Source: Prunella strophiata (taxonomy: Eukaryota; Chordata; Aves; Passeriformes; Prunellidae). From it: a stretch of DNA of 64,000 nucleotides. Where the stretch lies: positions 64,200,395 to 64,264,394 of the forward strand of contig JAZBQD010000014.1 of assembly GCA_036583965.1 (NCBI GenBank), written 5' to 3'. Positions within the stretch are counted from its first letter, which is position 1, and the number at the start of each line of letters is the position of its first letter. This document shows, piece after piece, positions 38,154-48,000 of the stretch. The position numbers and the translations under genes are program-made. The notes beneath the pieces are model-generated. The model did not search any database, was not told the origin of the DNA, and saw only the letters and a list, made by a program, of their open reading frames with translations.

Positions 38154-38223
38154 CCTCAGCTTGTGTAAATTGGCAAAAGCCTGTTGACATCAGTGGATCT
38201 GTACTGATTTAAACCAGCTGAGG
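38154..38223. repeat. Ancient palindromic amniote-type interspersed repeat
   Basis: CCTCAGCTTGTGTAAATTGG at the left is mirrored by TGATTTAAACCAGCTGAGG at the right as a degenerate inverted repeat of about 22 bp (about 16 of 22 positions pair by my count). The middle, CTGTTGACATCAGTGGA, is like the CCATTGACTTCAATGGA core. I remember this combination (CCTCAGCTGGTGTAAAT ... ATTTACACCAGCTGAGG) as an old repeat common in turtles, crocodilians and birds, but I cannot name the family safely. Divergence fits great age. Confidence 0.6.
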
Positions 38224-40042
38224 AGCTGTCAGGGTTTTTCAGTTTATCTCCCCTAAGCTGTGCTTGCTTTAATTACTACATGTGATACATCGATATGCCT
38301 TAGATGGGCTGGTTTGAGCTGGGTGAGGAGATAACCATCTGGGAACCATGAGAATGCAGTCAGGTTCATGAGGAGCTCTGCTTTCAAGGCACCCTCACTT
38401 CTGTTGACATCAATTTCCTTTTAAATCCTTTTCTACTTCATACACAGAGCACTGAAGAAAGGATTGAAAACTGTGACTGGTGCCATTTGGGATATTTTCT
38501 GACTGCATTCAAATAATTTTCCCAACTAACTTGGCTGATTTCTGCAGCAAAATAGCCATGTTCTTCTAATCCAGGAATTCATTACTGCATGTTTACTGTT
38601 GAACTAATTTGCTGTCATTCTAGAAATATTTTTCCCCTCTTGAGATGCCTGCCTCCACCTGGAGAAAGAATCAGTGATTTGCTAATGGTGCAACACATAA
38701 GATTCATTTTTGTTGATCTTTACCTTGTAAGATGTATTACAGCTGTAGCTCTTTCTGTAGCTGTATTATTTAATGCAAAATGAATTATACCCATAAAAAC
38801 GTATGTTATTCATTTTAATGAGGACCAGGAGATTTACTATGAGATTAAAAAAATGGGTTTGCTGTATGTCAACATTCAGAAATCTTCAAAGAATTGTGCA
38901 TATGTATTAAAAATACACAAATAAGTATGATTAGAGCCATCCTTCAGGAAAAAAAACAAATGCAGTTTGGAGCCTGAGCTGGTGAAGAGAGGAGACACCT
39001 CAAAGTTGGGCACCTCATTGTCTCTTAGTGCTGGGTGTCTCCCTCAAGGAGCTAAAGCAGAGTGCCCTGAACTGGGGGGGAGAATGAGGTGTCTCATTAC
39101 AGCAAATCAGTACCTACCCAAGAAATGGAAAGACACCCAGGAGTAACCTATCAAAAACATCAATCCCAAGTGTGGACCTGAGTGCTCTGCCACCATCCAA
39201 CCTGTGCTCTGCAGAGCTAGGGTGGAGTTGCTTGTAGTCACTTCAAATCTCAGCTCCATGAAATATTTTTGGGGTAAACAAAAACTCAGGCCCACCTCTT
39301 TTAAATGTTACCATGCCAGCTTTATGCCAGGAGTTTCATAACAGATGAGCATTCATGCAACTCTCCAGCAAAAGAAAGGACCTTATGGTTTCACAGTTTC
39401 TTTCACCTTGGATGATTTCAACTTACATCTGAGTTCAATTTCCTGCTCTGTTAGCTGTTTATGCAGTTTACATTAAAGAGTACCATTGGAATGGGTGGGG
39501 GGAAGAGTTTAGAAATGAGGTCTTCTCTGTGCCCCCAGTTTGTAATATGAAGTAACTTCCATTTTGCTTGTGCTTGGTTTTGGCCTGTGAACTGCACACT
39601 GAGCCAACTGGAAAACAATGCTTATTCCCTCTAAAATACCTAATATGTCTTTGTGGGTAAGGCAGTCTTCTGGAAAGGAATTTTGAATCCCTAATGTTAA
39701 AAAATACCTGGAACCCAGGTTTCATGCTTGCTAGGAAGCAAACTAACCCTTGGAATCAGGGCCTCCTCCTCCTTCTCCTCAGTGCTTTAAAAGAAGGATC
39801 CATCCCTGCTGAATGGAAAACATCAAGATGCTTTGGGCTCCTGTTTCTGTATTCCATTTAACAACTGCTTAATGAAAAATGTTTAAACAGGGACCAAGGC
39901 AGGAAACAAAATAAAATTCTTCATTTTCAGCTGAAAGACTAAACTTCTTTTAGTGTTTTGCTTGCTGAGCTCATAAATCTTTCATGCCTTTGCTTAATAG
40001 CATAATACTAAAAGGAGGGATGCAAAAGTGTCTGACTGTTCC
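38224..40042. other. Unique-looking stretch, nothing firm
   Basis: There is no gene. CTTCTGTTGACATCAATTTC at about 38400-38419 echoes the core of the palindromic repeat just upstream and may be a second relic. Repeated GAGACACCTC and GGTGTCTC words at about 38991-39095 make a weak inverted pattern. Nothing else is recognised. Confidence 0.45.
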
Positions 40043-40176
40043 CAGCTCAGCCACAGAGTTAAGGAACTTCCCTAGGATGGAGAATTTCTGAATTTGGACC
40101 CTTTCAGACTGAACAGGAAATGAAACTCAGCTCTGCAAATGTTACAGACAGTGCTCTCACCATTAAGGTATGGCAT
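40043..40176 (-). mobile_element. MIR-like tRNA-derived SINE remnant, minus strand
   Basis: Read on the plus strand, the blocks match the reverse complement of MIR in order: CTCAGCCACAGAGTTAAGG and AACTTCCCTAGG (MIR 'gaggcacagagaggttaagtaacttgccc'), GAATTTGGACCCTTTCAGAC (MIR 'ggattcgaacccaggcagac'), CTCAGCTCTG, and CAGTGCTCTCACCATTAAGG with TATGGCAT (MIR 'cgtgctcttaaccactatgctat'). It is strongly diverged, as expected of a CORE-SINE from before the split of amniote lineages. A chance match is possible but unlikely given the colinear order. Confidence 0.6.
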
Positions 40177-40348
40177 AAACACTGATTGATATCTTTCTGG
40201 TATTCATATTTTTTTCAAAAGAAAGCAGTGGTAAGAAGAGAATTTGATCAGGATCCTATCACCAATGGTTAATCTCACAAAATGGATTTGTAGGAGCTTC
40301 CATTTTTTTTTGGATCACAATTAATGACCAATGCTGCTCAGTCCTGCC
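40177..40348. other. Short unique spacer
   Basis: Nothing recognised between the SINE remnant and the A-rich array. Confidence 0.5.
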
Positions 40349-40448
40349 AAAAAAAAAAAAAAAGCCAAAAAAACAAACAAAAAAAAAAAAAAAAAAAAAA
40401 CCCCACCACCAACAACAACAACAACAAAAGAACCCCAAACCCCCAAAC
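40349..40448. repeat. Compound A-rich / (AAC)n / CCCCAAA array
   Basis: In order it contains A15, GCC, A7CAAACA-type text, about 22 A, CCCCACCACC, (AAC)n at 40411-40427, and AGAACCCCAAACCCCCAAAC. The minus strand therefore reads GTTTGGGG ... (GTT)n ... GGGG followed by long T. This resembles the arrays at 41239-41328 and 57011-57120. It is low complexity with no element body identified. Confidence 0.9.
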
Positions 40449-41053
40449 TGGAGAATGCATTTTAAATTTATAGCAATATAACAAAGACACCTTGGAAGGA
40501 AGAGCCAGTAAGGATTTTGTCACCTGGCCCTAGTTAACAAACATGTTTTTCAGAGTTCAAATTCCACTTCAGAATGTTAATTCTTTATCCAGACCCCTTT
40601 TTTCTTCCTCTGCCTTCAAAGTCTGATTAATTTTTACCCATTTGCTTTTTGCCTGAAGAAAGCTGAGAAAGTGTTTCACTTCAGTGATGCAGATGATTGC
40701 CTGAGTCTCAGGCTATCAGGGAAACAGGACAGGAAAGCTGTGTATGTGAAATTGCATGAGGGTTCAGCAGTGAAGGAACCACCTGATACACCTGGGATTC
40801 CTGGCTGCAAAACCAACACTGGCCTGATTTTCATAGCCCTTTGGGGACACCAGTTCAGCACTTTTAAAAATGTAGCTACTTAGCTGCCTAAATATCTGCA
40901 GGCCCCATTTTTTAAAAATCTGGCATTCCTGTGTAAACTGGTGAATCTCATTTATCACTGGAAAAACATTTTGCTGTCGTATTGGAAGCAAAGAGAAGAA
41001 TGTTTTTCCCCTTTCAGCCTTTAGAGGATAACATCTATTTGTTGCTAGTGAAA
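40449..41053. other. Unique-looking stretch, nothing recognised
   Basis: Open frames overlap on both strands at about 40671-40991 but lack any domain. I see no gene or repeat. Confidence 0.5.
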
Positions 41054-41297
41054 ATTATAGAATCAGAGAGCTGGTTGAGATTGGCTGGGAGCTCTGGAGA
41101 GCCTCTTGCCCACCTCCCTGGCCCAAAGCAGGTTTCTGAGGTCTGTGTCCAGGATGGGTGTGGGTATCTGCAAGGATGGGCACTCCACAGTTTCTCTGAG
41201 CACTTTGTTTGACTGTTAAACTATTCTCAAACAAAAAGGTGGGGGGGGTTTGGGGTTTTTTTTTTTGTTTGTTTTTGTTTTTGTTTTTTTGGTTTGG

Positions 41298-41334
<37 letters not shown>

Positions 41335-41400
41335 AGATTCCATGGGCAAGTGAGAGCCAGTCCTTTGGAAGTTGCTGAAGACAATACACTGAGCAAAATC
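41054..41400 (-). mobile_element. CR1 LINE 3' region, minus strand, interrupted by a G/T array
   Basis: On the plus strand the copy begins with TTATAGAATCAGAGAGCTGG (the reverse complement of the CR1 3' end) and continues through CAAAGCAGGTTTCTGAGG, TGTCCAGGATGGGTG, CAAGGATGGGCACTCCACAG and TTTCTCTGAGCACTTTG. The array at 41239-41328 then intervenes. After it, ATGTTTAGATTCCATGGGCA looks like the CR1 'catgttcagatggaacttcct' text, so the element probably resumes. The array sits where CR1 normally has a short AAAAAGTTTTTTC run. The far end is uncertain and the element may stop by about 41370. Confidence 0.85.
41239..41328. repeat. G/T-rich compound array with a terminal T run of about 29
   Basis: GGTGGGGGGGGTTTGGGG is followed by T12, GTTTGTTTTTGTTTTTG, TTTTTTTGGTTTGGC and a long pure T run to 41328. 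It is embedded in the minus-strand CR1 and probably grew by slippage from the element's internal T run. It generates the artificial poly-Lys and poly-Phe frames here. Confidence 0.93.
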
Positions 41401-43789
41401 TAAATGCTCTGCCTCACAGGTTATAGAGCAGACTGGGGGAAAATACAGTTTTACTTTAGAACACTGAACAAATGATTGTAACTGCACAACTGATCATCCA
41501 ATTACCACCACACGAAGTTTAAGAGACCAGTGAGTGAAGGACTGGAGTATGAGGGGAAATTGTCTGATCCTTCAATCAGATATCCTTTTGGAAAAATACT
41601 ATTTCTTGTAAAGCAATTATACAAAATCTTCAGCTACACTTCATAAATAACTGATACTTGGCAGATGTGACTGCACATGTTGCTGTTGTCATAAGTTTAT
41701 TTTAAGACTGGTAAATTAGCAGATGTTCTAGATATTTTGTCCTTATAATCCATCTCGTTCAAATTCCCTATTGTCCAGTGAATCATTAGCATTCAAAATC
41801 CCATGTGCCCTTTTCATATGGGGTTAATGAGATCATATTAATGGGTACTATGTATTCATCTTGATTTTAATATAGTTTTATTGTTATTTTTTGAATTATT
41901 AGAGATTGTTAATGGCATACAGTTAATTCATTGCCTATTGTGGAGTCCATAAGAGTTAATAATCTCCTTTTTGACAAAGCCAGAACTGTGTGGCATGTCC
42001 TGGAATTGGCCCAGGTTAAGCCAGATTTGAGAAACCAGGACCAGGTATGAATAATATCCAATTATTTTTCCCTGCCCCCTTATTATAAATGCAAACTCTT
42101 CAGAAATCTCAACAGTGAAATGCTTTCTTATGAATTTTTCCATTAATTCAACTTCCCTCTACACAGATATATAATACTGGGACTTGACAGCTGGCCTGTT
42201 GGCACCAATTGCTTAGACTCCTTGAGGGGAAAATAAACCTTTTAAAAAATCCTTGGATTTTGCAAACAGGTTTTAAAAACCAAAGATCTGTCAAATTCTG
42301 AGTCTAAAAGCTTTGCCAGTAGAGCTTTCAGCATTCAACTTCAGTATCCTCTGGTTTCCATCTGTACAGCTAAGAGAAAGCATGGGAGAGCTGTTGATAA
42401 TGACAGATCACCTTAGTATTGTCTGTTCTTGGGTCAGAGTGCTATTGGGAGTCTAAATTCACAATACTCCAGGTGTGATGTTTTATTTACTCCTGATCCT
42501 AGACCATAATGTGTTTTATACCACATTGTTGTGAAGACCAGAGGTTCTGTTTCAGTTGTCTGAGACTTCACAGAGTGCACATGGCATAGGATTTTGTGCT
42601 CCTGGAGAGGCATTTGGAAATCAGGAAGGTTGCCTCAGGGCCTTTCAGTGGTTGTACACCCAGGTATGCAAAGTAAAATCAAAGAAATTCTGAATCCAAG
42701 GCAAGTCTGTGAATTTCTCTGCAGGTTGTTGTGTCCTCAGAAATGCATTGTAGAGGTCTGAGTGCTTCAGTGTCTCAGCAATAAGATGTTGTCATCCTGG
42801 TTTTCATGTCTTCCCAATAAAAATGGAGGGAAAACTTGTGATTTGATGAAACATTTGTTTAGTGGATGCAGCCAAAGCAAGAATAAAACCCTCTTCCTTA
42901 TCTGCAGTGAAAAGCCCTGTGTCTGCAGCTTATAAAAGTGATTTCTGATTCCCTCTTCCATTTTATCACAAAACAGTACAACACACAATCCTTACCCGAT
43001 CTAAAGTAACGATTAGGCTACTTTTAATAATTTAGTGTTGTGCGCTGTTTTTACTTTACTGCTTCTTTCAACAGCAAAGATATGATTGCCATTTTTATAC
43101 AAGAGCAGTAGGTTACATCACAAGTAATGGTGTAGGAATGATTTCTGGGACTGATTTCTTAGCTGCTGTAACACAACCCATGACAATTTTAAAACGTGAG
43201 GAGTTGGCAGCGATTGCAAAGGAGGACACCATTCAGCAAAAAGGTGGGGTGGATTCTGGCCCCAGGAGGATTGCCTGAAAAGTTCATCCAAAAGCTTACA
43301 TCAACATGTGTGTAGCTAAGGAGATCCTTGTAAACAAGTCATAAACCGGCAATAGAGGCACTCTGAGCAAAAAGATAATCTCAAAGAATAAATACTGAAC
43401 AGAAAGTGGGACATGGGTACTGTAAAACTCTGATAAAGAGCTGTTGATGTGGGAACACTGTAAGGATTAACATTAATGAAAAGTCTGGGAAGAGACTGTC
43501 TTTACTCACAAATTAATAAAATCGACGTGCATTTAAACATCACAGAGATGCTCATAAGTATGAAGTAGAAAGAAGGCAGTAATTGGAACAAGTTCTTCTT
43601 TCTCTGATTATGCATTATTTACATGTCAGTCTAAAGGACACCCTTGAACTGTTAGTTCATGTCTGGTTTATGTCTTTCTTGAGCAAAATCAGTGGACAGA
43701 CTTCTGAGCTGGTGTGAAATTAGCTTAGAGAAAATTAATTATTTGGGACAAACCGCTTGAGATTACTGAAGATACTGCCTCCTATTATA
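41401..43789. other. Unique stretch with a possible conserved noncoding block
   Basis: There is no gene. The part at about 41690-41950 (TTAATGAGATCATATTAATGG, GAATCATTAGCATTC, TTGAATTATTAGAG) looks like an AT-rich conserved enhancer-type sequence with many TAAT cores. This is an impression only. Confidence 0.4.
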
Positions 43790-43810
43790 TATATCAGATA
43801 TTCTGATATA
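43790..43810. repeat. Short perfect palindrome, 9-bp arms
   Basis: TATATCAGA (43790-43798), the spacer TAT, then TCTGATATA (43802-43810). Short enough to be chance in AT-rich DNA. Confidence 0.85.
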
Positions 43811-45498
43811 CACTATGAAAAACAGGGGCACAACAAGACTTTTTCCTTAGTAATGTCAAGGACCCAAGCCAGCCAAAAATTATCTTTGATTTTAAACCAC
43901 AGTCCACATTGTTACAAAATTCACAGACTGGCTAGATTAACCTAAGCTCTTAAATCCCACGTAACTGTCATGAAAAGTCCATCCTGACTATGAGCTGTGC
44001 ATTTAATAAATCAGGCAATGCCTTTCTCTCCATTTCACAGTGCCTGCACATAGACAAAACCTGCTGTGACTTGGGGGAGCAGAAAGCTGCAGCTCTACAG
44101 CCCTGTCAGGATGCACCAGCAGCCCTGCTGCTTCCCAAGTGCAGCCAGGGCTGTAAATCTCAACCAGGCTGTCTGATGTTGTTCTGCTGCTGATGGCTTT
44201 TGCAGATACACAAACTAAAATTATTTGCTGGAGTATCATCTAGAGCTCCACAGACTTCTCTGAATGTCATGTACTTTTTGCTACCAGTGGAGAACTTGGA
44301 CTTATATGACCTCTAGAGGTGCTTTTCCTCTCCTTGTTTGGTCAAGGCATAACAGATCTCTAATTGTTTCATCAGGACTTATTTCTTTAGATTTTTTTAT
44401 GCCATAGTCTGCAATTATTTTGCTTCCACTCTGTTGTGTTTATAACTTACAAAAAATAAAAGCCTTTTTTGGCACTATAAATGGCCTCATAGCTTTTAAA
44501 CAGGTACAAGCAACATCTAACCTATTATGTACATCACATACAATCCTACAAAGTAAATAATGACCTTAAGATTTTTGTAGTTTATCAAGTATAGATGTTG
44601 GCTTCAAAACTTTGTCCATCAGTAAGAATTATTTCAGTTACAGTCTATTTTGTGAGTTTTACTCTGTTTGAACTCTAAACCATTTAAACATGAGATTAAA
44701 ATGTTATAATCCTAGCAGATTTTGCAGAATTTTGTTCCAACTGCTTACCAGGAAAATGTTCTTAAATTTTCATCCACTATCTATGCTCTTGACCTAATTA
44801 AACACCTGTATATAGTGTAAGAAGAACTGATGACCAAAATAAAAATAAAATCTCAATGTGTGTAGCACAATTACTTGCAAAACACAAACTGTACTAGATT
44901 TTTAATGATATAATTGAACCCTGCTCATCCCAATGAATGCAATTTCAGTTTCACTATGTTCTATGTAACAATATTAGCATAAACAACAGAGATTTGTTGC
45001 ATTATGGCTCAGGATTACTTATATATAACTAAACTATAAAATATAGGTAAACATGAGCCCAGCAGTCTAAATATCTACACTGAGATACATATATTGTATT
45101 CTGAACTATGCTGCTCTTATAAAAGACTAGAAAATTCCTATGGATTTCCAAGACAAGAGGAGCAGTATGTGCATATCAGAGCTGATATGATACCAGAGAT
45201 TGAGGCTGCTTCTTTGTGTACTTTGTGACTCTTGAGTCAATTCCAAAGACTGCAAATTGGCTAAAAGAGTTCTGTCCTACCAGAGTGAGGATCTGACAGG
45301 GGTGAGCCTTCATCCTGATGAAAACTGCTATGTTAGAAAATGCAATATAAATGCAATTCACAGGAAAATCAGGGAAGCTGTAGCTCAAGGCAAATATATA
45401 TCTCCAATCTGCTGGATAGATGAGGGGAAAACTTTGAAAATAAATTATTTTAAAAGTTTTTATTCTCCAGACATCTGCTAAGCTGCCCTTGGCACAAG
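43811..45498. other. AT-rich stretch, nothing recognised
   Basis: I see no gene or repeat. Overlapping frames on both strands at 43990-44239 are chance-like. Confidence 0.5.
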
Positions 45499-45566
45499 CA
45501 GTCTTACAATGTGATCTATTCTATATTAACCTCAGTCTTACAATATGATCTATTCTCTTTTAACCT
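45499..45566. repeat. 34-bp tandem duplication
   Basis: CAGTCTTACAATGTGATCTA (from 45499) recurs as CAGTCTTACAATATGATCTA (from 45533). Each is followed by TTCT(A/C)-T-TTAACCT-type text, so the period is exactly 34 bp. A few substitutions separate the copies, so it is somewhat older than the 33-bp duplication at 12691. It lies just upstream of the CpG-rich patch. Confidence 0.93.
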
Positions 45567-45629
45567 CCCCCACTTGAGGATTTAGAGTAGGCTGTCCCCT
45601 CCACAGCAATAATATCTGTATGTCAGGAG

Positions 45630-45900
45630 ACAGCCTTCCCGCGGGGAGATAATTTTGACACAGTGACATAAAGCACACTTCATGCTCAGCGACCCGTCAG
45701 GCTGTTGCAGTGTGCTCCCTGCCTCACCTTTCTATAGCTCTCCTCCCTTTTGGCTGCCATGGTCAGCCCCAGCCCCTTGCTGGTAGAGCTTGTCAAGGGA
45801 TTTCCTGCAGAGCAGAGGAAAGGGTCATCCCCAGGGTCAGGCACAGCCCCGAACGCTCTCATCTGCCGCGGAGGAAACCGCGGGGCTAAAATCAGCCTTT
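45630..45900. promoter_or_regulatory. CpG-rich patch with three CCGCGG sites
   Basis: In otherwise CpG-poor DNA this patch holds about ten CpGs by eye. They include three CCGCGG palindromes (45639-45644, 45866-45871, 45878-45883), CAGCGACCCGTCAGG and CCCGAACGCTC. The last two CCGCGG sites are only 6 bp apart. It could be a small CpG island (promoter, enhancer or orphan island) or the remnant of a GC-rich insertion. I see no TATA box and no recognisable first exon. The plus frame at 45750-45950 has a poor, domain-free product. Confidence 0.5.
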
Positions 45901-48000
45901 TCTTAAAACTCCTGGGCAGTCACCTCCCCCTTCTGAAGTTTAACAGCTAAATTTAATGGATTAAATTTCCAGGCATTGAAACTTCTGCCTGAAAGTGTTT
46001 TATCCCTGATACCACTGAGCAATTTGAAGCTTGCATGCAAATGCTACTCTGGGTGTGTGAAGCAGGCATTGCTTTGCCTGCCTCATCTGAGCCATTCAGT
46101 TTAGAATCAGAGAGAAGGAGGGAAAGTGCAGAGATGTCTCTAGCCTTGGAGAAAGAGCTGGGAATAGGGAGCCTAAATTTCAGTATCTATGCCAAGTTCT
46201 GTCAAAAAACATATGTACAGCTGCACGAGTTCAAATGGGAGGTCCATCTCTAATTTTCCCATTTCCAGCAGTGTCTGAGGGGCCAAGAGCAGGATGTAAA
46301 GCAAGAGTTTAGGGTTATGTCATGTCCAACCCTTACAGAACTGTATCCCCTCCCTGCTTTCATCAACCAGAGCTGAGTGTCTAGGCTTGGCATATTCCAT
46401 ATATTGGAAGCTGATCCTTGCTTATATTTCCTACATCAGCAACAAGTTTAAGAGAGATGACTAAGATATTGTTCTTCTCTTAATGTGAACAGTTATTGGC
46501 TGGCCTGAGTGTGCAGGAGCCATCCCTCTTCTGCCATGTTCTTGAAATGCTCAGTACAAGCTGTGTTGGAGACTATAACAACACTTTCACTACCATAAAC
46601 AGCAGTGAACTGTGTACACAATTTGTACAGACTTTGTTTGCCTGCTGAATAAGCCTAGGACTTCATTCTGGTGAGTTTCAAGTAAGGGAATATTAAAACT
46701 GGCATGAGAATGAATTAAAATGAACAGTATGATGAGTGTTCAACCAGGAGAATGGATCCCACACCCTTTCCTGCTGCTCAGTGGATGGGGGATGCCAGTG
46801 GCAGATTATTTTCCCTGGATCTCTCTCTTTACAAATTTCCCCTGTATCCTGCCTCAGAAAAAGAAGAATCCCAGCAGTTCCAGGCCATCTCCTAACTACA
46901 GCACCCAGATTAACCCTCTGTGCCATTTGTGCAGCAGGGACCAAGGGCTCTGGGTAGTGCCAGGGCCTCCCAGCTGCAGTGTGCCACGTTCAGCACCTGC
47001 AGAGAGGGCTCCTCCCTGGCCTGGATGTTGCTGAAGCTGCCTGAATGGAGAAGGTTTGAGAAGGTCTTTTATGTTTCATCACCAGTGGGCTGATGTACTT
47101 CTAAACAGCCAAACCCAAGGCCCAGAGTATGCAAGCAGTTGCCAGGGGAGAGGAAGCAGGCAGCCAAAAATATGGCATCCTCCCCTCGTCATCTTTTTAA
47201 ATCTTCCAGCTCTTTTCAGTATAAGAATTCCTGAGCCTGGTGTGGTTTTTCTGTTTGGTAACCCCCAACAGATGTCTCTTCTAAGCATATGACTAATTTT
47301 TTATTGAATCCACATAAACTTCTTGTGTACACAATATCCTTTGGCAAGGAATTTTGCTGAACTGCTACCCACTGCCAGGAAACCATCTCCTTTTGTTTCT
47401 ATTAAATCTCTTAACTTCATGTGATGTGCCCTCATTTTTGTGCTGGAAAACAGTGCATGACCAAGTAATCATTGCCCTCTCCATGCTATTCACAATTTTA
47501 TGCAACTTTGGTTATTTTATCTCCTTGCCCAGATATTTGATGTTATGCAGTCACTGGTGAAACTTCCTCCATATGTTTATTGGGAACTGGGTTGTCACAA
47601 CTGTGAATGCTGACACAAGAATCAGTTTGCCAAGAGTCTCTGCATTGCTGTTCAATTGCTCTTGTGAATCTCTCATCAAGTGAACTCCTTGATGATCATA
47701 TTCCTGCAATTTATGCAGAATTAGATAATGGTTGTAGAGCCTCAGGATTTCATATACTGAAAGAGTCTTAATCCTTTTAATTTGCATGCTTGTAATGAAG
47801 CATCCCAATCTCTAAATCTAGGATTACCAATAGAGGACAAAGCAGCAAGGTGCAGGTGATCTGTGGCCTTTTCCAGCCTCTTGTGGGATTACTCTATTCA
47901 CAGTTATCATCCTGCAGTTGCTCACCTTTTTCCTACTTAAATCAAATGTTACACATAAATGCTACATATTCTATATTGCTACCTTGGGGATAGTAATAAT
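45901..48000. other. Unique stretch, moderately GC-rich in part
   Basis: There is no confident gene. An octamer ATGCAAAT lies at 46035-46042. The part at about 46740-47060 is GC-richer, with overlapping open frames on both strands (the longest is 104 codons, plus, 46720-47034). Those frames end without a recognisable domain. Nothing is recognised as a repeat. Confidence 0.45.

Noticed and set aside
41239..41256. G-run cluster as a telomere-like or quadruplex motif
   Set aside because: Only a G8 and a G4 run are present. There is no regular TTAGGG period and too few separate runs for a standard quadruplex.
41055..41487. Open frames with long lysine or phenylalanine runs on both strands
   Set aside because: They are translations of the G/T array and T run embedded in a CR1 copy.
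46720..47034. 104-codon plus-strand frame in GC-richer sequence, possible exon
   Set aside because: A second plus frame and a minus frame are open over the same bases, so openness reflects composition. No domain is seen.
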